Assembly (NCBI GenBank): GCA_001799045.1
Contig: MGRY01000024.1
Location: 1-7,643, forward strand
Reading direction: 5' to 3'
DNA length: 7,643 nucleotides
DNA from: Deltaproteobacteria bacterium RIFCSPLOWO2_02_56_12
GTDB lineage: Bacteria > Desulfobacterota > Binatia > UBA9968
Of the stretch, positions 1 to 5,617 are shown piece after piece (the stretch's first letter is position 1; the number at the start of each line of letters is the position of its first letter). A program made the position numbers and the translations under genes. Below the pieces are notes generated by a model, which ran no database searches, had not been told where the DNA came from, and saw nothing but the letters and a program-made list of their open reading frames with translations.

Positions 1-600
1 CTCCCAGTCGATCTTCTTGTTCTCGAAAATCCGCGGCTCGTTCTTCTTGGTATCGATCTGGACTTCGAAGTAGTGAGCGGGCGCCCTGGCGCTGGTGCGA
101 GAGATGATCTGCACCGGTTTGCCGGTCGTCAGTTGAGCATACATGCCGGCAGCCGATATGCCGATGCCCTGCTGTCCGCGGCTCATGCGTAGCCGATGGA
201 ATTTGGAGCCGTAGAGAAGCTTCGCGAAGATCCGCGGAATCTGTTGACGGACGATGCCGGGGCCGTAGTCGATCACCGTTATCCGGAAGCGGTTCGCCTG
301 GCTCGGGGGCGGCGGAGCGCCGCCGTTTGACGCCACTTCGAGCTTGACGACGACTTCAGGCAGGATCCCCGCTTCCTCGCATGCGTCAAGCGCATTATCG
401 ACGGCCTCCTTCACGCAGGTGAGCAGTGCCTTTCTCGGATTGTCGAAGCCCAGTAAGTGACGGTTCTTGGTAAAGAACTCGGAGACAGAGATCTCGCGCT
501 GATGAGCCCCCAACTCGGCCGCGGAGACGAGGGCCTTTGGCTTTGGGGGCTGGGTCTCGGCCGTCGCGGCGTTGGACCTTAGCGTAGGTTTAGACATCAT
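1..600 (-). CDS. top6B: DNA topoisomerase VI subunit B, N-terminal 200 residues (partial, cut by window edge)
   Basis: This is the GHKL-ATPase subunit of topoisomerase VI, a type IIB enzyme in which B-subunit ATP binding drives the A (Spo11-like) subunit to pass one DNA duplex through another. Reading from 600 to 1, 200 codons are open with no stop. Visible motifs are SVSEFFTKN (about 38-46), matching the archaeal SPAEFFKRN; the N-box EAVDNALD (65-72) with the presumed catalytic E65 and Mg-binding N69; the G1 box DYGPGI (111-116); and the glycine-rich lid GQQGIGISA (142-150). The gene begins with tandem ATGs at 600 and 597; a stop at 619-621 excludes an earlier start, and no Shine-Dalgarno is visible. 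Compared with the Sulfolobus protein as I remember it, there is a longer N-terminal extension (about 35 residues) and a proline-rich insertion near 91-103. The rest of B, and possibly the A subunit, would lie left of the window. Family assignment is firm. Confidence 0.94.
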   Translation of the reverse strand, partial: MMSKPTLRSNAATAETQPPKPKALVSAAELGAHQREISVSEFFTKNRHLLGFDNPRKALLTCVKEAVDNALDACEEAGILPEVVVKLEVASNGGAPPPPSQANRFRITVIDYGPGIVRQQIPRIFAKLLYGSKFHRLRMSRGQQGIGISAAGMYAQLTTGKPVQIISRTSARAPAHYFEVQIDTKKNEPRIFENKKIDWE

Positions 601-644
601 TCGGGAAGAATTGAGTGCTCACACTTTGGAAGATAATTGCCGCT

Positions 645-653
645 ATTATATCA
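645..653 (-). promoter_or_regulatory. Extended -10 promoter for top6B
   Basis: On the minus strand the sequence reads TGATATAAT, a perfect extended -10 (TGnTATAAT), with the TATAAT at 650-645. Only a poor -35 match (TGAGCA, 674-669) is found at the right distance, as is common for extended -10 promoters. Transcription would start near 638, giving a leader of about 38 nt before the first ATG at 600. The surrounding sequence is AT-rich. Confidence 0.6.
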
Positions 654-674
654 GAGACGAGGATTTTTTGCTCA

Positions 675-702
675 TTGACAAACTAAGACCGGATCGGATA
701 TT
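675..702 (+). promoter_or_regulatory. Candidate sigma70-type promoter upstream of the cupin gene
   Basis: A perfect TTGACA (675-680) is followed after 16 bp by GATATT (697-702), which matches the -10 consensus at four of six positions. If used, it would give a leader of about 115 nt running through the inverted repeat at 711-780. A rival is the perfect TATAAT at 795-800, which has no good -35 at normal spacing and would give a leader of only about 17 nt. The sequence does not decide between them. Confidence 0.4.
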
Positions 703-710
703 GCCCAATA

Positions 711-780
711 ACAGGCTGCTGAAAAAGACTCATATGCTTCGTTGCGCTCAATCGCCTCTGAGATCTTTTGAGCAGCCTGC
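711..780. repeat. About 70-bp imperfect terminal inverted repeat (REP- or MITE-like)
   Basis: The left end (712-720, CAGGCTGCT) and the right end (771-779, AGCAGCCTG) are perfect 9-bp inverted copies. Similarity continues inward: the left arm goes on as GAAAAAGACTCA, and the right arm read on the minus strand goes on as CAAAAGATCTCA, alignable with one mismatch and two single-base gaps. The arms thus span roughly 21-25 nt each around a short core. From memory, ends resembling GGCTGCTGAAAAAG recur in interspersed repeats of deltaproteobacteria-like genomes, but I could not check this. No transposase is present, so it is either a remnant or a short non-autonomous element. Its right end lies 15 nt before the TATAAT at 795. 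Confidence 0.55.
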
Positions 781-794
781 AAAAGATTGTTTCC

Positions 795-800
795 TATAAT
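795..800 (+). promoter_or_regulatory. Perfect TATAAT -10 hexamer just before the cupin gene
   Basis: TATAAT lies 23 nt before the cupin start codon. Transcription would begin around 807, at the Shine-Dalgarno itself, so the leader would be very short. A -35 at 16-18 bp spacing would fall in the right arm of the inverted repeat and matches poorly; TTGAGC at 768-773 is 21 bp away, which is too far. It may be functional only with an activator, or be chance. Confidence 0.3.
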
Positions 801-823
801 TTCATTAGAGGAGGATTTCAACC

Positions 824-1993
824 ATGGTAATGCTGGGCACCGACATGAAAGTTGCCGAGACCCCCAAGGAGGGTCTTAAAGACTACAAGAAAGCCGACCC
901 CTACGCGGAATGGCTGAAGAGGGAAGGCGTGAAAGTCTATGAGAAGTTTTACTTCCCGAACTTAGCGAAGATCGAGCTGGGGCCGTGGGAGCGTAAGGGG
1001 GGCAACGGCGCAGTCATCCACATCGCCAACCGCCACATGCCCAACGACTGTCACGTCGTCGAGATCAAGCCTGCGGGCAAGTCCGAGCCGGAGCACCATA
1101 TGTACGAGCTCACGATCTATGTGGTTTCGGGCCGTGGGGCAACGACGGTCTGGCAAGATGAGAAGGATGAGAAGCGCAAGCAAAGCTTTGAGTGGCACGC
1201 CGGAAGCCTCTTTTCCATTCCGCTCAACGCGTGGTACCAGAACTTCAACGGCAGCGGCGACGAGCCTGTCCGCTACATCGCCGTGACCAACGCGCCTCCC
1301 ATGATGCGCCTCTTCCAGGACAACGAATTCATATTCAACAGCGATTACACGTTCCGCGGCCGCTATTCGGGCGAGGAAGAGTACTTCAGCGGCAACGGCA
1401 AGCTTTTCAACCGGCGGATCTGGGAGTCCAACTTCATCGCCAATGCGCCGGACATGCTGTTGTATGGATGGAAGGAGCGGGGCGCCGGCGGCATCAATGC
1501 CATGCTGGAGATGGCTAACAACAACATGAAGAGCCACATCTCGGAATTCCCCATAGGCACGTACAAGAAGGCCCACCGCCACGGCCCGGGCGCGCACCTC
1601 GTGCTGCTCAGCGGCAGCGCCGGCTTCTCCTTGGTCTGGACCAAGGAAGACCGCTCCGACATGATCAAGTGCGATTGGCAGATCGGGTCCATGGTCGTTG
1701 TTCCCAGCGACAATTGCTACCACCAGCACTTCAACTCCGGGAGCACTCGGGCCCGCTACCTGGCCCTCCGGCCGGGCGATATGGGCCTCAACGTGCCCAA
1801 GGGCGGTGGTGGGGAGAACGCCGACCGGAGCCTGAAGGAGGGTGGCTGGCAGATCGAGTACGAGGATGAAGACCGCGAGATCCACAAGATCTTCGAGAAG
1901 GAGATCGCGGCCAATGGCGCGACGTGCAAAATGAAGGCATTCGTCCCCTGGTGCACTGGCGAGGTGGGACCGACGAGCGAGCGGGACACCTAA
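824..1993 (+). CDS. Bicupin (two-domain cupin) protein
   Basis: A 389-residue soluble protein made of two cupin beta-barrels, with no signal peptide or membrane segment. Cupin 1 covers about 78-155. Its motif 1 is GKSEPEHHMYE (85-95), with H91, H92 and E95, and motif 2 has Gln139 where the metal-binding His is expected. Cupin 2 covers about 237-315. Its motif 1 is GTYKKAHRHGPGAH (245-258), giving H251, H253 and H258, the last replacing the usual Glu, and motif 2 supplies H300 (CYHQHFN). The metal site is therefore probably in the C-terminal domain. A GGGG stretch (327-330) precedes a charged tail. The start is supported by AGAGGAGG at 807-814, 9 nt ahead of ATG; a second ATG is at 830. Similar bicupins are, as I recall, sometimes labelled ethanolamine ammonia-lyase-activating proteins; nothing here supports that role. 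Dioxygenase, isomerase or sensor functions are all possible. It is a lone gene, divergent from top6B. Confidence 0.88.
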   Translation: MVMLGTDMKVAETPKEGLKDYKKADPYAEWLKREGVKVYEKFYFPNLAKIELGPWERKGGNGAVIHIANRHMPNDCHVVEIKPAGKSEPEHHMYELTIYVVSGRGATTVWQDEKDEKRKQSFEWHAGSLFSIPLNAWYQNFNGSGDEPVRYIAVTNAPPMMRLFQDNEFIFNSDYTFRGRYSGEEEYFSGNGKLFNRRIWESNFIANAPDMLLYGWKERGAGGINAMLEMANNNMKSHISEFPIGTYKKAHRHGPGAHLVLLSGSAGFSLVWTKEDRSDMIKCDWQIGSMVVVPSDNCYHQHFNSGSTRARYLALRPGDMGLNVPKGGGGENADRSLKEGGWQIEYEDEDREIHKIFEKEIAANGATCKMKAFVPWCTGEVGPTSERDT

Positions 1994-2060
1994 GGGCGCA
2001 ACGCAACTGCTCTTCTTCCTCGCCTCATGACCGAATCTGGCTCCGCTAAATTTCTAGCCG

Positions 2061-3704
2061 TCAGGCTTCGTACTTTATTTCCCCTCCCACAATCGTCATC
2101 TCTACCTTGAGATCCTTGATCTTCTCCGGCTGGACTTGAAAGGGATCTTCGGCAAGGACGGCGATATCGGCGAGTTTACCCACCTCGAGGGTTCCTTTCA
2201 AATTTTCCTCAAAGCCGACGAAGGCGGCAGTCGTGGTGTGCATGGCAAAGGCCTCTCCGACGCTGATCCTTTCCTCAGGAACCAGCACATCGCCCCAGCG
2301 CATCCTGCGCGACACGCAGGCGGAGATGTCGCGGAGCGGATCTACGGGCCAGTAGCCGGGCGCGTCGGAGCCGCCGGCAATGGTCACCCCATTCTTGAGC
2401 AAGGTTCTAAAAGGAAAGGCCTTGGCCAGCCGTTTTTCTCCCAGGCAGTCAAGAATCGCGTCGCCCACGTAGTAGCCGATGGAGATGTTGGGGATGGCAA
2501 TGATCGCCGAGCGCACGAGTCTTTGCATCCGCTCCGGCGTGCTGAGCCAGTTTCCCATGTGCTCGATCCTGTGGCGGTGGTCCTTTCGGGGCGATTTTTG
2601 GATGGCGTTTTCATAAGCATTCAGCGCCATGTCGAAAGCGCGATCTCCGATCGCATGTACGCAACAGCGCAGCCCCGCCTGATGGCATTTGAGCAATGTA
2701 TCGTTAAGCTCATCCTGCTCGATTCTTATGATGCCATGGTTGTGGGGATCATCCTCGTAGGGTTCATAAAAACAGGCGTTTCTGCCCGTGATCCCGCCGT
2801 CGATACTCATCTTCACCCCGCCGATTCTCAGCCACTCGTTGCCAAAACCGGTTATCAGGCCGAGCTCGATCAGGCTCTGCGAGCCGATGTGGGATTCGAT
2901 CACCCGAGGAAGGAGGCTTACGCGCGCGTGGAGCCTGCCCTCGCGCAAAAGCTCCTGATAGGCGCGCACCGGCTCGCCCGACCTTACGATGTCGTGGATG
3001 GTTGTAACCCCCCGCTCCAGGCACTGGTTGAGGGCGAAGACGATGCCGTCTTTGAGCTGGATGTAGTTAAACTCGGGCACCACTTTTTTGAGGATGAGCT
3101 GCGCCCGCTCATGGAGCTCTCCTGTGGGCTCTCCGGTTTGCGGGTCACGTCGGATCGCGCCGCCGGCGGGGTCCGGGGTGTCACGCGTGATGCGGGCAAG
3201 GGCCAGGGCCTTGCTGTTCGCGATCGTGATGTGCGCGCCGAAGGCGATGGAGACGGGATGATCAGGAATTGCGCGGTCGAGGTCGTTTCTATCGGGGAAG
3301 CGTTTTTCCTTTAAGCGGAAATCCTGCATCGGGCTTCCATGCGCCACCACCCAAGTTCCCTTTGACAATTTGAAAGCCCGGTTTTCCAGCCGCTCCAAAA
3401 TCTCGGGAATCGAGCGGACGTCGGTGTAGAAGTCGCGGCAGTCCGCATACTCCATCTCCGCCGTCCCTTTTTCAGCCAGATGGACATGGGTGTCGGTGAG
3501 CCCGGGAATGGCTGTCCTTCCTTTTAAGTCGATCGAGCGGGTGTCAGGTCCGGAGAGTCTTCGGACATCATCGGATTTGCCGGTTGCGACGATCCGCCCG
3601 CCGGCGCAAGCGATCGCCTCATAGATAGCTCCGCTTGGTGCGAGGCTCCGGATCTTGCCGTTGAAAAGAATAAGATCGGGGTAGGGAATGGCTTTGCGGC
3701 TCAT
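2061..3704 (-). CDS. Metal-dependent amidohydrolase, YtcJ-like (Amidohydro_3 family)
   Basis: A 547-residue cytoplasmic hydrolase of the amidohydrolase superfamily that would cleave C-N bonds in amides, N-acyl or N-formyl compounds; the substrate is unknown. The N-terminal beta-sandwich strand (LILFNGKIRS, 11-20) leads into GLTDTHVHL (68-76), with the metal-binding H73 and H75. The TIM barrel then carries VKMSIDG (297-303) with K298 at the usual carboxylated-Lys region, CVHAIGD (348-354) with H350, IEHM (380-383) with H382, and GGSDAP (444-449) with the catalytic D447. The C-terminal GTLEVGKLADIAVL segment (504-517) closes the sandwich, as in full-length members, so the gene looks intact. ATG at 3704 is preceded by AAGGAGG (3717-3711), 6 nt away. 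The gene stands alone, divergent from the deacetylase-like gene at 3814 and convergent with the cupin gene 67 bp away; no hairpin terminator is visible in that gap. Family is certain, specificity is not. Confidence 0.95.
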   Translation of the reverse strand: MSRKAIPYPDLILFNGKIRSLAPSGAIYEAIACAGGRIVATGKSDDVRRLSGPDTRSIDLKGRTAIPGLTDTHVHLAEKGTAEMEYADCRDFYTDVRSIPEILERLENRAFKLSKGTWVVAHGSPMQDFRLKEKRFPDRNDLDRAIPDHPVSIAFGAHITIANSKALALARITRDTPDPAGGAIRRDPQTGEPTGELHERAQLILKKVVPEFNYIQLKDGIVFALNQCLERGVTTIHDIVRSGEPVRAYQELLREGRLHARVSLLPRVIESHIGSQSLIELGLITGFGNEWLRIGGVKMSIDGGITGRNACFYEPYEDDPHNHGIIRIEQDELNDTLLKCHQAGLRCCVHAIGDRAFDMALNAYENAIQKSPRKDHRHRIEHMGNWLSTPERMQRLVRSAIIAIPNISIGYYVGDAILDCLGEKRLAKAFPFRTLLKNGVTIAGGSDAPGYWPVDPLRDISACVSRRMRWGDVLVPEERISVGEAFAMHTTTAAFVGFEENLKGTLEVGKLADIAVLAEDPFQVQPEKIKDLKVEMTIVGGEIKYEA

Positions 3705-3727
3705 TTGCGCCCTCCTTCGTACCCCCG

Positions 3728-3757
3728 CCTATAAGCCCCTTCGTGTCAGAAAGTCAA
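3728..3757 (-). promoter_or_regulatory. Promoter of the amidohydrolase gene
   Basis: On the minus strand TTGACT (3757-3752) is followed after 18 bp by TATAGG (3733-3728): five of six matches at -35 and four of six at -10. The start would be near 3721, giving a leader of about 17 nt that just includes the AAGGAGG at 3717-3711. The -35 forms the left arm of the dyad at 3742-3780, so a protein bound to the dyad would affect this promoter directly. Confidence 0.5.
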
Positions 3758-3780
3758 ACCAGGCTTGACTTAAAGACGCG
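3742..3780. promoter_or_regulatory. Candidate operator: dyad between divergent amidohydrolase and deacetylase genes
   Basis: AAGTCAA (3751-3757) and TTGACTT (3765-3771) form a perfect 7-bp inverted repeat around a 7-nt spacer centred on 3761. The symmetry resumes outward with GTC/GAC (3745-3747 and 3775-3777) and CG/CG (3742-3743 and 3779-3780), so 12 of 16 base pairs match over 39 bp. Each arm contains TTGACT on the outward-reading strand, so the palindrome carries possible -35 boxes for both directions. The leftward one has a reasonable -10 (3733-3728). The rightward one (3765-3770) has only weak -10 candidates (TACTAG 3785-3790 or TAGTTC 3788-3793). The size and symmetry suit a dimeric regulator, none of which is encoded in the window. 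Confidence 0.5.
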
Positions 3781-3813
3781 CCAATACTAGTTCACTGTGA
3801 GGAGGAATTGAAA

Positions 3814-4662
3814 ATGGCTGATCGACCTTTTACCTGGCCTGACAACGCGCGCGTTGCATTCGTTTTAGGAATTGCCTTTGAGGCCTGGGATAGAAAAAAA
3901 CCGACGCGCGGTGCGGCGCTCCAGTCACCTTTGCCCAAAGACGCTCTGTGCAAGTGGGATTACTCGACCGAGACTTTCCGAGAATTTGGCCCCAAGGTAG
4001 GGTTGAGACGGCTGCTTGATATCTGCAGTAAATACGATATCAAGGTGAGCCTTCCGATCAACGGCTTGACCTGCGAATACTACCCGGAGTTAGTTAAAGA
4101 ATGCCACAAACTTGGGCACGAGCTGGTCGCTCATGGCTGGGATCAAGGGGAAAATCTCTACATGCTGACCCGGGAGCAGGAGCGGGAAAATATCCGCAAG
4201 ACGATTGAAGCGATCGTTAAGGTAACCGGCGAGATGCCCGCCGGCTGGTCCTCACCCGGCGTGCGCTCGACAGACAATACCCCGGAGCTGATCGCCGAAG
4301 CGGGACTACTCTATCACTGCGATTACCATGACGACGAGATGCCCTATCCGTTGAAGGTAGGAGACAAAATGCTGATTGAGTTTCCCCACCAGTACACGGT
4401 CAACGACCATCGCATGCTCCACGGCGTGACGCGGCGGGCGTTCTTCGAAGGATTTAAGGACGAATTCGATTATCGTTACAAGATCGGCCGCAAAACGCCC
4501 ACCATGATGAACGTCATCACTCACGCTTATGTGAGTTCGCGTATTCCCCTGATCGACACCTTTGAGCGAATCATCGCTTACGCCAAAAAGCACAAAGAGG
4601 TATGGTTCGCGCGGCGCGGCGATGTCGCGGCCTGGGCGCGCAAGCACTATCTAGGGCAATGA
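3814..4662 (+). CDS. Polysaccharide deacetylase-like hydrolase (NodB fold, PuuE/HpPgdA-like branch)
   Basis: A 282-residue cytoplasmic carbohydrate-esterase-4 fold protein; members deacetylate glycans or, in the PuuE branch, open cyclic amides such as allantoin. Conserved blocks are RVAFVLGIAFEAW (13-25) in place of the TFDDG motif; the strand-helix PINGLTCEYYPEL (81-93); HELVAHGWDQGE (102-113), where H107 is kept but the second His of HxxxH is Gln111; GWSSPGVRST (144-153); CDYHDDEMPY (169-178); and THAYVSSR (236-243) with H237. No signal peptide is present, arguing against action on the cell wall. ATG at 3814 is chosen because GAGGAGG (3799-3805) lies 8 nt ahead; an in-frame TTG at 3808 is too close to it. 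A paralogue is encoded at 6448-5618. The gene is convergent with the epimerase gene, 13 bp apart. Family is firm; whether it hydrolyses an acetamide, a ureide or another amide is open. Confidence 0.9.
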   Translation: MADRPFTWPDNARVAFVLGIAFEAWDRKKPTRGAALQSPLPKDALCKWDYSTETFREFGPKVGLRRLLDICSKYDIKVSLPINGLTCEYYPELVKECHKLGHELVAHGWDQGENLYMLTREQERENIRKTIEAIVKVTGEMPAGWSSPGVRSTDNTPELIAEAGLLYHCDYHDDEMPYPLKVGDKMLIEFPHQYTVNDHRMLHGVTRRAFFEGFKDEFDYRYKIGRKTPTMMNVITHAYVSSRIPLIDTFERIIAYAKKHKEVWFARRGDVAAWARKHYLGQ

Positions 4663-4675
4663 GAGGAGCGAGTTC

Positions 4676-5617
4676 TTAGGCCAGACGTTCCCTGTGATTT
4701 CTTAACCACTCCGCAATCTCGCTTATTCCACTTTCGAGGTCGTACCTGGGAGCGAATCCCAGTTCCTTTTTGGCCAGGGTTATGTCGAGGAGATCCCTAT
4801 CCCGATGCGCTCCTACGGTCGCGGCATGGGGATGCTTCCCGATCTCAAAAGAAATCTCCGGCAGCGCCTTTCGAATCACCTGCTCCAGCTCCTTTTCGGA
4901 ATAGGACTGATCGAAAGCGATGTTGTAAGCCCGGCTTAGAGGCCTCTCGCAGAAGCAAGCCAGACGCACCGCCTCGGCGACATCATTGACAAAGACAGGA
5001 TCGTCCGGCAGGCGAGTAAGAAAAGGTCGGCATTTTTGCCCCAGGATGCCTTTCTTGAGTTCCAGGGGAATTCCCCTTCCTAAGCCCGGGCCGTAGACCG
5101 ATGAAAACCTTAAGGCCACGAAGCTCACCCCACGATGCTGGGAGTAGAAGTCTCCGAGCCATTCCCCCAAAATTTTGGCCGAGCGATAAAAATAGGTGGG
5201 ATAGATGGCGACCGGATCATCCTCTCTAACAAGGCTGTGGTCTTTTTTTCTGAGCTGGCCGTAGAGCGCCCCCGAGCTTGAGAAGACGACTCGTTGAAGA
5301 TTCATCTCTTTCGCCGTTTCCAGAATATTCCGCATCGCCTGGAGGCAAAAATCCAGCACCTTTGGGTCTTCATCCCGGCGCGGGTGCGCGGCGTGGAAGA
5401 TGTGCGTTATCTTCTCTTTCCGGCAAAGGTCGGTGAAGGCCCTGGTATCCGTGACATCCAGTTCATGGCTCTGACTCTTGATCGGGAGGAGAGAAAGATC
5501 ACGGGATCGTGGCACGATATCTAACGGAACAATCTTGTGGCCCAGCGACTCAAACAAAAGAGCGGTGTGGGAGCCGATAAAGCCGTTAGCGCCCGTGATT
5601 AAAACGGTTGCAGCCAT
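4676..5617 (-). CDS. NAD-dependent epimerase/dehydratase (extended SDR)
   Basis: A 313-residue Rossmann-fold enzyme of the extended short-chain dehydrogenase family, typically acting on nucleotide sugars. The nucleotide-binding GANGFIG (9-15) follows the first strand, D33 ends the second strand and favours NAD over NADP, and D54 (LDVTD) would contact adenine. HAAH (75-78), SSSG (113-116) and the catalytic YRSAK (Y144, K148) complete the active site. RFSSVYGPG (170-178) begins the substrate domain and VFVNDVAEAV (208-217) is the usual conserved helix. It is the third gene of the minus-strand operon: its ATG directly follows the TGA of the preceding gene (TGAATG), with AGAAGG (5628-5623) inside that gene as Shine-Dalgarno, so translational coupling is likely. 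Best guess is a nucleotide-sugar 4-epimerase or dehydratase; the presence of hydrolases and a solute-binding protein, without glycosyltransferases, leaves catabolic dehydrogenation possible. Confidence 0.92.
   Translation of the reverse strand: MAATVLITGANGFIGSHTALLFESLGHKIVPLDIVPRSRDLSLLPIKSQSHELDVTDTRAFTDLCRKEKITHIFHAAHPRRDEDPKVLDFCLQAMRNILETAKEMNLQRVVFSSSGALYGQLRKKDHSLVREDDPVAIYPTYFYRSAKILGEWLGDFYSQHRGVSFVALRFSSVYGPGLGRGIPLELKKGILGQKCRPFLTRLPDDPVFVNDVAEAVRLACFCERPLSRAYNIAFDQSYSEKELEQVIRKALPEISFEIGKHPHAATVGAHRDRDLLDITLAKKELGFAPRYDLESGISEIAEWLRNHRERLA

Noticed and set aside
572..799. A 75-codon plus-strand reading frame between top6B and the cupin gene
   Set aside because: It begins inside the top6B coding start, has no Shine-Dalgarno, runs through the top6B promoter and the inverted repeat, and resembles no known family.
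962..1885. A 307-codon minus-strand frame antisense to the cupin gene
   Set aside because: Low-complexity Ala/Val/Leu-rich translation with no motif, opposite a well-supported bicupin with a strong Shine-Dalgarno.
1994..2060. Possible bidirectional terminator between the cupin and amidohydrolase genes
   Set aside because: No stem of useful length followed by a T-run on either strand.
2136..3314. A 392-codon plus-strand frame antisense to the amidohydrolase
   Set aside because: The opposite strand encodes a full-length enzyme with all expected motifs; the antisense frame has no recognisable domain and is explained by codon bias.
3792..3800. TCACTGTGA small palindrome before the first deacetylase-like gene, resembling half of a CRP site
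   Set aside because: Only 4+4 bp, overlaps the Shine-Dalgarno, and lacks the spacing of a full CRP site.
3808..3813. TTG start two codons upstream for the first deacetylase-like gene
   Set aside because: It is only 2 nt from the GAGGAGG, too close for initiation; the ATG at 3814 has 8-nt spacing.
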